From Bacteroidales bacterium UBA3290 (GTDB taxonomy: Bacteria > Bacteroidota > Bacteroidia > Bacteroidales > UBA932): 34,472 nucleotides of DNA. How positions within the stretch are numbered: position 1 is the stretch's first letter; every line of letters begins with the position of its first letter. The stretch spans positions 19,095-53,566 of the forward strand of contig DETK01000008.1 in assembly GCA_002361615.1 (NCBI GenBank), in the 5' to 3' direction. The translations under genes were made by a program, and so were the position numbers. A model generated the notes under the pieces. The model was given only the letters and a program-made list of their open reading frames with translations. It was not told the origin of the DNA and ran no database searches. Below, piece by piece: positions 8,415-15,946 of the stretch.

Positions 8415-9500
8415 ATGGCAGAAAACAATTTGCTCGAAAAACTGGACGGACTCAAGGCGAAATACGACAGCATCGGTGCCCAGCTCGGTGATCCCGAGGT
8501 CATCGCCGACATGAAGCGCTACGTGCAGCTCAACAAGGATTACAAGGAACTCGAACCCATCATCGTGGCCGGCAACCGCTACCGCAAGATGGTCGGCGAC
8601 CTGGCCGACGCCAAGAACATCCTCCTGAACGAGAAAGACGAAGACCTCCGCGAGATGGCTAAGGAAGAAGCCACCGCCCTGGAAGAGGAACTGCCGAAGA
8701 TGGAAGAGGAGATCCGCATCCTGCTCATCCCGGCCGACCCGCAGGACAGCAAGAACGCCATCCTCGAAATCCGCGGCGGCACGGGCGGCGATGAAGCCGC
8801 CATTTTCGCCGGCGACCTGTTCCGCATGTACACCAAGTACTTCGAACGCAAAGGCTGGAAATGCGAGGTGACCAATGTCAGCGAAGGCGCCGCGGGCGGT
8901 TACAAGGAAATCGTCTGCAAGGTCTCGGGCGAAAAAGTCTATGGCACATTGAAATACGAGAGCGGCGTCCACCGCGTCCAGCGCGTCCCCCAGACGGAGA
9001 CGCAGGGCCGCGTCCACACCTCGGCCGCCTCGGTGGCGGTGCTCCCCGAGGCCGACGAATTCGACGTCGAAATCGACATGAAAGACGTCCGCAAGGACCT
9101 CTTCTGCTCTTCCGGTCCGGGCGGCCAGGGTGTCAACACCACCTACTCCGCCGTCCGCCTGACCCACATCCCCTCCGGCATCGTGGTCCAGTGCCAGGAC
9201 GAGCGCTCCCAGCTGAAGAACCTCGACAAGGCGATGGCCGAACTCCGCACCCGTCTCTACAATCTCGAATACGAGAAATATCTGAACGACATCACGGCCA
9301 AACGCAAGACGATGGTCTCGACCGGCGACCGCTCCGCGAAGATCCGCACCTACAACTATCCGCAGTCGCGCGTCACCGACCACCGTATCGGCTATACGAT
9401 GTACAACCTCCCCGTCTTCATGGACGGCGATATCCAGGAAGTCATCGACCAGCTCCAGATCGCCGAAAACGCCGAACGCCTCAAAGCCGCCGGCGAGTAA
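8415..9500 (+). CDS. prfA: peptide chain release factor 1
   Basis: RF1 recognises UAA and UAG stop codons and triggers peptidyl-tRNA hydrolysis on the ribosome. The 361-residue protein has the normal family length. The catalytic GGQ is at residues 236-238 within SSGPGGQGVNTT, and the stop-codon-reading tripeptide appears as PQT (the PxT form of RF1, not the SPF of RF2) in RVPQTETQGRVHTSA. The N-terminal helical domain and the GGTGGDEAAIFAGDL segment are intact. The ATG at 8415 follows a promoter with a very short leader. The gene is monocistronic here; the usual partner prmC is not adjacent. It converges on the plug-like gene across a repeat-rich spacer. Confidence 0.97.
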   Translation: MAENNLLEKLDGLKAKYDSIGAQLGDPEVIADMKRYVQLNKDYKELEPIIVAGNRYRKMVGDLADAKNILLNEKDEDLREMAKEEATALEEELPKMEEEIRILLIPADPQDSKNAILEIRGGTGGDEAAIFAGDLFRMYTKYFERKGWKCEVTNVSEGAAGGYKEIVCKVSGEKVYGTLKYESGVHRVQRVPQTETQGRVHTSAASVAVLPEADEFDVEIDMKDVRKDLFCSSGPGGQGVNTTYSAVRLTHIPSGIVVQCQDERSQLKNLDKAMAELRTRLYNLEYEKYLNDITAKRKTMVSTGDRSAKIRTYNYPQSRVTDHRIGYTMYNLPVFMDGDIQEVIDQLQIAENAERLKAAGE

Positions 9501-9530
9501 CAACCAACGCCCCCCGCCCTACCCGGCCCC

Positions 9531-9620
9531 TTCCGGCCACGTACGGCCACGCCAGGTCGCGCCCGGTCACGCCCGGTCACGCCCGGTCGCGTACGGCCGC
9601 GTACGGCCGCGTACGGCCAC
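9531..9620. repeat. 10-bp tandem repeat, nine units
   Basis: Nine 10-bp units in exact register (9531, 9541 and so on to 9611), consensus GYMCGGYCRC. Variants fall into a GTACGGCC class and a GCCCGGTC class; 9521-9530 is a weaker tenth unit. No insertions or deletions break the register. The block starts 30 bp after the prfA stop and ends exactly where the long palindrome begins. No function is apparent. Confidence 0.9.
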
Positions 9621-9741
9621 TTTTTCGCTGCAATGTACGCGCTTGACTGACAGTTAATTATGCAAGTTGATCCCCCTCGATTTGAGGGGGATCAACTTCT
9701 GTAAAGCGCTGTATGTCAAGTGCGTACATTGCAGCGAAAAA
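9621..9741. repeat. long nested inverted repeat between convergent genes
   Basis: The outer arms 9621-9647 and 9715-9741 are 27 bp each and complementary except for one G-T position. Inside them a perfect 15-bp stem (9664-9678 with 9684-9698) closes a 5-nt loop. Transcribed from either side it would fold into one long branched hairpin. It lies between prfA and the convergent plug-like gene, so it may stop transcription from both directions, but it lacks a U-tract; a MITE-like or REP-like element is an alternative. Confidence 0.85.
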
Positions 9742-9788
9742 AAATGCAGCGCAGCGTGTTGCGGCGACAGCAGAAGCTGGGACGGGGG

Positions 9789-10325
9789 TTACTTCGCGGC
9801 GTTGGTTTTCCTGATGGTGATCACCTTCAGGGAATCACCGTCTGCGGCCTCGACCGAGGGGTCTCCCTCTTTTTTGGTCGTAACCAGAATGACGCCGTTC
9901 TCCCAGCCTGCGTAGTTTTTCACGTCTTCCCGGCTGCCGCTTTTGACAACCATGACGCTATGGATGCGCGAAGGTTTCAGCCGCTCGAACTCTTCTTTTG
10001 AAACCTGTTTGCCGTCAATGACATAAGCCGGATCTACAGCTTGGACGGAAACGACACGCATAGACGCGTCTGGGGCATCTTCAGTCTGGATGTCGTGGAT
10101 CCGGATGACATTTCCATCCGATACCAATGTGGTAATCCGATAACGGTCAACTTTCTTTCCGACAAGCTGGGAGCCGTCGAACTGTGCAACCTGCTGGTTG
10201 TCGATGATATAATGGTCGAGGGTATCCGGGGCGGCCGGAACGGGGGCTGCCTTCAGGAGCCCGTTGCTGCCTGCGAAGGCGAGCAGTGCGATGAGAATCA
10301 GGGAAAAATGTTTCATGGTTTTCAT
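9789..10325 (-). CDS. secreted protein with TonB-plug-like motifs
   Basis: A 178-residue exported protein (signal peptide MKHFSLILIALLAFAGSNGLLKA, so the start may be this second Met at 10316). The C-terminal half, AYVIDGKQVSKEEFERLKPS then SVMVVKSGSREDVKNYAGWENGVILVTTKK, closely resembles the plug-domain strand pattern of TonB-dependent receptors (YVIDG, I..I.VLK, GANGVILITTK), but there is no beta-barrel. The N-terminal half has a weaker copy (HYIIDNQQV, RYRITTL), suggesting internal duplication. It is the last gene after an ECF sigma factor and a membrane protein, overlapping the latter by ATGA. It may act as a periplasmic partner or signalling decoy of that module; no specific function is assigned. 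Confidence 0.75.
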   Translation of the reverse strand: MKTMKHFSLILIALLAFAGSNGLLKAAPVPAAPDTLDHYIIDNQQVAQFDGSQLVGKKVDRYRITTLVSDGNVIRIHDIQTEDAPDASMRVVSVQAVDPAYVIDGKQVSKEEFERLKPSRIHSVMVVKSGSREDVKNYAGWENGVILVTTKKEGDPSVEAADGDSLKVITIRKTNAAK

Positions 10326-10867
10326 TCTTTGCTATTGGAACACGCAAGGAGTGACGTGGTACCTTCGTCCTCATTGCACGTAAGGATAAACGAACAGGAA
10401 TTCCCGTCTTTCAGCTGAGCCGTCAGGATGGCATAGGAACCGGCGGGCGTCGCCACGATGGATTCGATGTCGCCGATGTCGAGCAGCATCATCTGCTGGA
10501 TGCCTTCGGCAATCTGGATGGGCGTCAACGGATCGGCAGCGCCCCGACGGGTCGGGACAAGCCAAAGCAGCAGGGCGACAGCCGCAGCGGCGGCCGCGGT
10601 CCAAAGCGGCCAGCGGGCCATCTTGCGGCGGCGCCCGCTTTCTGCGGCTGCCACAATCCGGTCAAATTTCGCTTCTCCATCGCCCGTTTCAGGCAGACAA
10701 TGCCCGCAAGGAGCGGAAAGGCCGATGAGCAGGGCGATCTCCCGTTCATCCCCCTCAGCTGGATGAGAAGCGAACCACTCCCGGAGCCGCTGTTCTTCAC
10801 TGGGCGTAGTCTCTGCCTCGAGATACTTTTCAATCAGAGCTTTGCGTGTTTCCCTATCCATAGTCAT
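10322..10867 (-). CDS. single-pass membrane protein, putative anti-sigma factor
   Basis: A 181-residue protein with a charged cytoplasmic N-terminus (about 1-85), one transmembrane helix at about 87-105 (an alanine-rich stretch ending in LLLWLVP) and a C-terminal domain of about 75 residues outside. Topology and position directly after an ECF sigma gene fit an anti-sigma factor, and the ETTPSEEQRLREWF motif resembles the N-terminus of FecR-type proteins. The FecR periplasmic domain is not recognisable and the protein is shorter than FecR (usually over 300 residues). No zinc-binding HxxxCxxC motif is seen, though Cys-Gly-His-Cys occurs at about 54-57. It overlaps both neighbours by 4 bp (ATGA), so the three genes are translationally coupled. 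The alternative start is the third codon. Confidence 0.7.
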   Translation of the reverse strand: MTMDRETRKALIEKYLEAETTPSEEQRLREWFASHPAEGDEREIALLIGLSAPCGHCLPETGDGEAKFDRIVAAAESGRRRKMARWPLWTAAAAAAVALLLWLVPTRRGAADPLTPIQIAEGIQQMMLLDIGDIESIVATPAGSYAILTAQLKDGNSCSFILTCNEDEGTTSLLACSNSKE

Positions 10868-11373
10868 CCCATTGTTTTCAACTTATCCAGCATTTTTTTG
10901 CGCGCCGTGGAGATAGCTACCTTGATGCTGGCTTTCGGCCGGCCGGTAACCTTTGCCATTTCGTCGAGCGTCAGGCCGCATTCATTGCGAAGATACAACA
11001 AGTGCCGCTGACTTTCAGACAATTCCCGATGCAGGATCGCGCGGATCGTTTCGATATCCTTCTGCTCCGTACCGGCTGTAGCGCGCAAATCGCCGACAAT
11101 GGGCATATCGGTGACCGGCTCGAACCGGATGTGCCGTTTCCGATACCGGTCGACGCAATTGTTCTTCGTAATCCTCACCGCGAGCGCCTCCGCATCCCGG
11201 ATCGGATAGCCTTTCTGCGATAGTTGCCAAAGAGCTATCAGCGCCTCTTGTACGATATCCTCCGCCCCGGCCTCCATACCGGAAGCCCGGTTGAAACGCT
11301 GCGCCAAAGCCGTCAGCTTTCCCCGGATTCTCTCGGAAAGACTTGCGAATTCCTGCTCCGTCATGGTGCTCAT
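10864..11373 (-). CDS. ECF-type RNA polymerase sigma factor
   Basis: A 169-residue extracytoplasmic-function sigma factor. Region 2 contains AEDIVQEALIALWQ (about 37-50), the core-binding segment followed by the DNA-melting region. Region 4 is a helix-turn-helix reading LTLDEMAKVTGRPKASIKVAISTARKKML (broken here only by reading on: about 134-162). There is no region 1 or 3. It is followed by overlapping genes for a membrane anti-sigma-like protein and a plug-like secreted protein, a cell-surface-signalling layout, yet no TonB receptor or SusC/D pair is present in the window. An alternative start is the Met at codon 4. Target promoters are unknown. Confidence 0.9.
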   Translation of the reverse strand: MSTMTEQEFASLSERIRGKLTALAQRFNRASGMEAGAEDIVQEALIALWQLSQKGYPIRDAEALAVRITKNNCVDRYRKRHIRFEPVTDMPIVGDLRATAGTEQKDIETIRAILHRELSESQRHLLYLRNECGLTLDEMAKVTGRPKASIKVAISTARKKMLDKLKTMG

Positions 11374-11416
11374 ACACTATATAGTCGCAAGAATCCGCAA
11401 ATAGTTAATCAGAATC

Positions 11417-11440
11417 GGCCGGCAAAAGGATCAGCCGGCC
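11417..11440 (-). terminator. weak hairpin after the TlpA-like gene
   Basis: A perfect 7-bp GC-only stem (11417-11423 with 11434-11440) closes a 10-nt loop, just past the stop of the TlpA-like gene and before the sigma gene. On the minus strand it is followed by ATTCTGATT rather than a clean U-run, so it may be an attenuator or mRNA-stabilising stem instead of a full terminator. Confidence 0.4.
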
Positions 11441-11451
11441 AAGGAGCCGCT

Positions 11452-12552
11452 TCAGAGCAAGGATGAAAGGCATTCCCGCAAGGCATCGCCGCGAATGTCC
11501 CGGGCGATGATGCGGCCGGTGGAGGCATCGATCAGGATAGTCAGCGGAATCCCCTCATGGGCGCCATAATCCTGCCAGGCCTGCGTGTTGTTGGCGTTTC
11601 CGTCGCATACGTGATGCCAGGGCATTTCGGAATCCCGGACATAATTGCGCCAACGGTTCATATTGCTGTCGATCGACACGCTGTAGATATCAAATCCTTT
11701 GGGGTGAAACTCCTTGTACACCGAAATCAGATTCGGAATCTCCTCCACGCAGTAGCCGCACCAGGTCGCCCAGAAATCGAGCAGGACATACCGGGTCCCG
11801 GGCGTTTCAACCACGGATTTCAAGGTAAGGGAAGTTCCGTTCGGATCCGGCAGATTGATATCGATGTACGGAGGATTCTCGCCGGAGGCATCTTTTGCCG
11901 GAGAAATCTTCACATATTGTTCAATATCCTGACGTAATCGCCGTGCCTGATCCATCTGCTGCAGAGGGGCGGACAGCGCATCCAGCCCCTTCAGCAGTTG
12001 TCGTTCCGGAAGAAAATTGAGGCCATCATGCTCTATCTCATACAACGCCAGGGCATCTCCCCGCATGACCGCTTCGGTCAACAAATCCACCTTCCTGTCC
12101 GGGAACTCTTTCAATTGCTTTTTCAGAACGGCCCTGGCGTCATTCAAGGGTGTCCCGGAAGCGCCTTCCATATCGTCTTCGGCATCTCCCGTGACGGTAA
12201 TCGTTCCCGGCTCCAGGAAAAAGTCGCGGATCTGCAGCGTCCCCACATGCAGCCCTTTGATATAGGTGTAATACAAGTAGACGTAGGTGGGTTCCTGAAT
12301 CTTCCCCTCAATCCGGAAGTGTCCGCGCTTTACCTTGGCCTTATTGAGAATCTGCCAACGGTTGAGGCCGGACTCCAGCCGCGTCCAGCCATCCCAGGCG
12401 TTATGGACCTCCATGATCCCGATGCCGGGCAATCCCGTCAACTGCCCTTCGATGACATACGGCTGACCCTCCTGCACCATCTCGGGCGCCTGCTCCTGCC
12501 TCGTACAGCAAAGCATGACAAAGGCAGCAAAAAGAAGAACGATGCGTTTCAT
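11452..12552 (-). CDS. TlpA-like thioredoxin-fold lipoprotein with DUF4369-type N-terminus
   Basis: A periplasm-facing thiol-disulfide oxidoreductase of about 366 residues. It starts with a lipoprotein signal (MKRIVLLFAAFVMLCC), continues with a beta-rich N-terminal domain of the kind found before thioredoxin domains in Bacteroidota, and ends in a thioredoxin fold. The active site is WCGYC (Cys265 and Cys268) and the cis-proline segment is EGIPLTILID. The start is the ATG at 12550-12552; the longer frame would begin with a TTG at 12579 that lies inside the gene's own -7 promoter box, so it cannot be the start. It has its own promoter and precedes the ECF sigma module by 78 bp. Its client proteins are not identifiable. 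Confidence 0.88.
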   Translation of the reverse strand: MKRIVLLFAAFVMLCCTRQEQAPEMVQEGQPYVIEGQLTGLPGIGIMEVHNAWDGWTRLESGLNRWQILNKAKVKRGHFRIEGKIQEPTYVYLYYTYIKGLHVGTLQIRDFFLEPGTITVTGDAEDDMEGASGTPLNDARAVLKKQLKEFPDRKVDLLTEAVMRGDALALYEIEHDGLNFLPERQLLKGLDALSAPLQQMDQARRLRQDIEQYVKISPAKDASGENPPYIDINLPDPNGTSLTLKSVVETPGTRYVLLDFWATWCGYCVEEIPNLISVYKEFHPKGFDIYSVSIDSNMNRWRNYVRDSEMPWHHVCDGNANNTQAWQDYGAHEGIPLTILIDASTGRIIARDIRGDALRECLSSLL

Positions 12553-12576
12553 TGTCTTGGCTTTACGTTTTCCCAG

Positions 12577-12609
12577 CAAATGTAAACATTTTATAGAAAT
12601 GTCCGCAAC
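12577..12609 (-). promoter_or_regulatory. promoter of the TlpA-like gene
   Basis: The minus strand reads -7 TACATTTG (complement of 12577-12584) and a -33 GTTG (complement of 12606-12609) with a 21-bp spacer. The expected start lies near 12571, giving a leader of about 20 nt. The -33 box directly abuts the U-tract of the preceding terminator. Confidence 0.65.
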
Positions 12610-12641
12610 AAAAAAGGCCTCCTGTCCAAGCAGAAGGCCTT
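12610..12641 (-). terminator. rho-independent terminator of the CoA-transferase gene
   Basis: Read on the minus strand: a stem of AAGGCCT with AGGCCTT, extended past one mismatch by CTG/CAG, closes a 6-nt loop and is followed by six T (complement of 12610-12615). It lies 21 bp past the stop of the CoA-transferase/hydrolase gene and is a textbook intrinsic terminator. Confidence 0.85.
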
Positions 12642-12661
12642 CATCATGCAGAGCCCCGGTA

Positions 12662-13960
12662 TTAAATCATATGGTAGTGCGGGCCGAAGCGCTCGAACGC
12701 GGCGCGGTCGAGGGACTCGCGGGCATCGGGGTGCGCGATGCTGATGATCAGTTTAGCGCGTTCCTGGAGGCTCTTGCCGTAGAGATCGACGGCACCGTAT
12801 TCGGTGACCAGCCAGTGGATGTGGTTGCGGGTCGTAACGACGCCGGCACCCTCGGTCAGGACCGGAGCGATCTTGCTGATGCCCTTGTTGGTGGCGGAAG
12901 GCATGGCGATGATGGCTTTACCGCCCTCGGAGAGAGAGGCACCGTAGGTGAAGTCGATCTGGCCGCCGACGCCGCTGTAGAACTTCGTGCCGAGGGAGTC
13001 GGCGCAGACCTGGCCGGTGAGGTCCACCTGGAGGGCGGAGTTGATGGCGCAGACCTTCGGGTTCTTGGCGATGATGTACGGGTCGTTGGTGTAGCCGACA
13101 TCCATCATGGCCACCATCGGGTTGTCGTCGATGAAGTCATAGACTTCCTGCGAACCCATCAGGAACGTGGAGACCATCTTGCCCTTGTCAATTTTCTTGT
13201 TCATACCGTTGATGACGCCTTTCTTGACGAGCGGCAGCACGCCGTCGGCGAACATCTCGGTATGGATACCGAGGTTCTTGTGGTCACCCAGCTGGGCGAG
13301 CACGGCGTTCGGGATGGCGCCGATGCCCATCTGCAGGCAGGCTCCGTCTTCCACGAGGTTGGCGCAGTTGATACCGATCTTGGTCTCGATCTCGGACGGT
13401 TCGGAGAAATGGGCCGGCATCAGCGGGGTGTTGTCTTCCACGAAAAGGTCGATCATGCTGGCGGGAATCACGGCGTCGCCCCACGCGCGGGGGACATACT
13501 TGTTGACCACGGCGATGACTGTCTTGGCGCATTCGATGGCGGCGAGGGTGGCATCGACCGAAGTACCCAGCGACACATAGCCGTGCTTGTCCACGGGCGA
13601 GACCTGGATCATGGCCACGTCGCAGGGCAGTACGCCGCTGCGATAGAGTTTCTGCGTCTCGCTCAGGAAGATCGGAATGTAGTCGGCCCAGCCGGCCTGC
13701 ACGTTCTTGCGGACGTTGCCGCCCACGAAGAAGGCCTGGTGGAAGAAGGTGCCCTGGAAGCGCTCTTCCGTGTAAGGAGCCACGCCTTCGGTGTGGAGGT
13801 GATGGATGCGGACATCTTTCAGTTCGCCGGCCTCGCCGCGGCGGCAGAGGGCCTGGATGAGAACTTGCGGGGCGCTGGCCACGCTGCTCAGGTGGATGTG
13901 GTCACCGCTCTTGACGACCTTGACGGCTTCGTCAGCGGAGATGAATTTGATATTCTGCAT
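12662..13960 (-). CDS. acetyl-CoA hydrolase/CoA-transferase family protein
   Basis: A 432-residue cytoplasmic family I-type CoA-transferase of the acetyl-CoA hydrolase / 4-hydroxybutyrate or butyryl-CoA:acetate transferase group. These move CoA from an acyl-CoA to acetate or another acid through a glutamyl-CoA intermediate. The expected catalytic glutamate is Glu235 in GIHTEMFADG, and the glycine-rich SGVGGQIDFTYGA near residue 330 is the CoA-binding loop typical of the group. Length and both motifs match full-length members. It could work in succinate, propionate or butyrate fermentation; the acyl donor cannot be decided from sequence. It is monocistronic, with a divergent promoter region shared with mazG and a strong terminator. 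Confidence 0.92.
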   Translation of the reverse strand: MQNIKFISADEAVKVVKSGDHIHLSSVASAPQVLIQALCRRGEAGELKDVRIHHLHTEGVAPYTEERFQGTFFHQAFFVGGNVRKNVQAGWADYIPIFLSETQKLYRSGVLPCDVAMIQVSPVDKHGYVSLGTSVDATLAAIECAKTVIAVVNKYVPRAWGDAVIPASMIDLFVEDNTPLMPAHFSEPSEIETKIGINCANLVEDGACLQMGIGAIPNAVLAQLGDHKNLGIHTEMFADGVLPLVKKGVINGMNKKIDKGKMVSTFLMGSQEVYDFIDDNPMVAMMDVGYTNDPYIIAKNPKVCAINSALQVDLTGQVCADSLGTKFYSGVGGQIDFTYGASLSEGGKAIIAMPSATNKGISKIAPVLTEGAGVVTTRNHIHWLVTEYGAVDLYGKSLQERAKLIISIAHPDARESLDRAAFERFGPHYHMI

Positions 13961-13994
13961 ATCTGTGATGATTGGATTTGGTTCTTTTATCCCA

Positions 13995-14002
13995 CAAAGT
14001 TA
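13995..14002 (-). promoter_or_regulatory. -7 element for the CoA-transferase gene
   Basis: The minus strand reads TAACTTTG, an exact TAnnTTTG match 35 bp upstream of the ATG at 13960. A clear -33 TTTG is not seen. It lies only 10 bp from the oppositely directed -7 box of mazG. Confidence 0.5.
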
Positions 14003-14012
14003 AGAATTTTCG

Positions 14013-14020
14013 TAATTTTG
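14013..14020 (+). promoter_or_regulatory. -7 element for mazG, leaderless layout
   Basis: TAATTTTG matches TAnnTTTG and ends 5 bp before the mazG ATG, so transcription would begin at or next to the start codon. No convincing -33 box is visible. Confidence 0.5.
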
Positions 14021-14025
14021 CGTCC

Positions 14026-14817
14026 ATGAAAAGAGAAAAAGAACTGGAAGCTTTCGAGCGCCTTCTCAACATCATGGACGACCTGCGGGAAAAATGCCCC
14101 TGGGACCGCAAACAGACCATCGATTCCCTCCGCCCCAACACCATCGAAGAAACCTACGAACTGGCCGACGCCATCCTGGCGCATGACATGCATAACATCG
14201 CCAAGGAGCTGGGCGACCTGCTCCTGCACATCGTCTTCTATGCGAAGATCGGCTCCGAAACCGGTGACTTCGATATAGCAGACGTCTGCAACATGCTCTG
14301 CGACAAGCTTATCTACCGGCATCCCCACGTCTATGGCGACGTGCAGGCCGAGACGGCGGGCCAGGTGGTCCAGAACTGGGAGCAGCTCAAGCGCAAGGAA
14401 AAGGACGGCAACAAGACCGTGCTTTCCGGCGTTCCGAACAGCCTCCCTTCCCTCATCAAGGCGTACCGGATGCAGGACAAGGCCCGCGCCGTAGGTTTCG
14501 ACTGGGAAAAGAAAGAGGATGTATGGGATAAGGTGCAGGAAGAACTCGGCGAACTCCGTTCCGAACTGTCCGGCGGTACGAAAGAGCGCCAGGAAGCCGA
14601 ACTGGGCGATTTCATCTTCTCCGTGGTCAACGCCGCCCGTCTCTATCACCTGAATCCCGACACGGCCCTCGAGAACACGAACCTCAAGTTCAAACGCCGC
14701 TTCACCTATCTCGAACTCCGCGCCCGCGAACTGGGCCGCGACCTGAGCGACATGACCCTCGCCGAAATGGACGCTCTCTGGGACGAAGCCAAGACGAAAG
14801 AGTCCGAAAACCGCTAG
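14026..14817 (+). CDS. mazG: nucleoside triphosphate pyrophosphohydrolase
   Basis: MazG hydrolyses (d)NTPs, including non-canonical ones, to the monophosphate and pyrophosphate. The 263-residue protein carries two MazG modules, as in full-length bacterial enzymes. The first shows CPWDRKQTIDSLRPNTIEETYEL followed by KELGDLLLHIVFYA, the metal-binding EExxE and ExxD signature. The second shows KVQEELGELRSEL and EAELGDFIFSVVNAARL. The start is ATG 14026; the in-frame upstream TTG at 13972 would lie upstream of the -7 promoter box. The GNAT-like gene follows after 10 bp and is probably co-transcribed. Confidence 0.95.
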   Translation: MKREKELEAFERLLNIMDDLREKCPWDRKQTIDSLRPNTIEETYELADAILAHDMHNIAKELGDLLLHIVFYAKIGSETGDFDIADVCNMLCDKLIYRHPHVYGDVQAETAGQVVQNWEQLKRKEKDGNKTVLSGVPNSLPSLIKAYRMQDKARAVGFDWEKKEDVWDKVQEELGELRSELSGGTKERQEAELGDFIFSVVNAARLYHLNPDTALENTNLKFKRRFTYLELRARELGRDLSDMTLAEMDALWDEAKTKESENR

Positions 14818-14827
14818 CGGCCGGGGT

Positions 14828-15946
14828 ATGCGCTACACCGTCCGCGAAGTCAGCAACAGGCTCGAATTCAAGCAGTTCTATCAGTTCCAGAACCGCCTCT
14901 ACCGCCACTGCCCGACCTACGTGCCGTCGCTCGACTTCGACCAGAAGCATACCCTCTCACACAGCCCCTGCCTCGACTATTGCGAGCAGAAACTCTTCCT
15001 GTGCTTCGATGAAGAGGGGCGGGTTGCGGGCCGCTGCTGCGCCATCATCAACCCACGCTATAACGAGCTCTATGGCACGCGGCGGATGCGCTTCGGCTGG
15101 ACCGACTTCATCGAAGATTTCGAAGCTGCCCGCGCCTTGCTGGCAGCCGCGGAAGACTGGGGACGGAGCCGCGGTATGACGGAGGTCCACGGACCCCTCG
15201 GCTACAACACGATGTACAAACAGGGACTGGTCGTGGAAGGATTCGACAGCGTCCCGCAATCGAACAATCTGTACAATTTTCCCTACTACAAAGAATATCT
15301 CGAGCGGCTCGGCTTCGCCAAAGAAGCCGACTGGCTCCAATACAGGTTCCCCGTCGGCCAGCCCCTGCCCGGGAAACTGCACAGCCTGGCGGGCCTCCAG
15401 CTGCAACGCTACAGGCTCCAGATCGCCGACATCGGGCAGTTGAAGAAACGCAAGGACCTTGTGGCCAAGTTTTTCAAGGAGTATAACGATGCCTTCCTGT
15501 CGGTCCGCAATTTTATCCCCTTCACGGAAAAGGAGATTGCCGAAGAGGGCGGCAACTACATCGACAGGATTTCCAACGATTGTTCCTGCATCGTCCTGGA
15601 TGGAGACGAAGACATCGCCGCCTTTGCCATCTGCATCCCCAGCCTGTCACGCGCCCTCCAGCAGGCGCGCGGGCACCTGTTGCCCCTGGGCTGGTGGCAC
15701 CTGCTCCGGGCGCAGCGGCATTACGACACGGTCGATATGATGCTGGTGGGCGTCAGCCCGAAATGGCACGACAAAGGATTCTCCGCCATCCTGCACGACC
15801 ACCTGGGCCGCCTCTGGCAGGAACGCGGTGTAAAATGGGCAGTCTCCAATCCGCAGTTCGAAGACAACGACGCACTCAAGGTGTGGGACGCCTATGGGGA
15901 GAAGGAACTGTATATCCGCCGGCGGGTGTACTGCAAGCAGCTGTAA
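14828..15946 (+). CDS. GNAT-fold acyltransferase-like protein
   Basis: A 372-residue cytoplasmic protein of a conserved Bacteroidota family with GNAT-like features. The C-terminal third contains MLVGVSPKWHDKGFSAILHDHLGRL, resembling the acetyl-CoA-binding beta4-alpha3 unit, though the canonical R/QxxGxG/A is not exact. The N-terminal half has EVHGPLGYNTMYKQGLVVEGFD, a pattern shared with the YghO-type hypothetical proteins. There is no signal peptide or transmembrane segment. It lies 10 bp after mazG and ends at a TAA immediately followed by a palindromic repeat. Acyl donor and acceptor are unknown. Confidence 0.75.
   Translation: MRYTVREVSNRLEFKQFYQFQNRLYRHCPTYVPSLDFDQKHTLSHSPCLDYCEQKLFLCFDEEGRVAGRCCAIINPRYNELYGTRRMRFGWTDFIEDFEAARALLAAAEDWGRSRGMTEVHGPLGYNTMYKQGLVVEGFDSVPQSNNLYNFPYYKEYLERLGFAKEADWLQYRFPVGQPLPGKLHSLAGLQLQRYRLQIADIGQLKKRKDLVAKFFKEYNDAFLSVRNFIPFTEKEIAEEGGNYIDRISNDCSCIVLDGDEDIAAFAICIPSLSRALQQARGHLLPLGWWHLLRAQRHYDTVDMMLVGVSPKWHDKGFSAILHDHLGRLWQERGVKWAVSNPQFEDNDALKVWDAYGEKELYIRRRVYCKQL

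Noticed and set aside
9531..9620. Tandem repeat considered as a CRISPR array
   Set aside because: Units are contiguous 10-mers with no spacers, and no cas genes are present.
9621..9741. Nested palindrome considered a plain rho-independent terminator
   Set aside because: Arms are far longer than usual and neither strand has a U-run after the stem; kept as a repeat instead.
12515..14029. 504-codon open frame on the plus strand opposite the CoA-transferase
   Set aside because: Antisense shadow; it also crosses the minus-strand terminator and ends within mazG in another frame.
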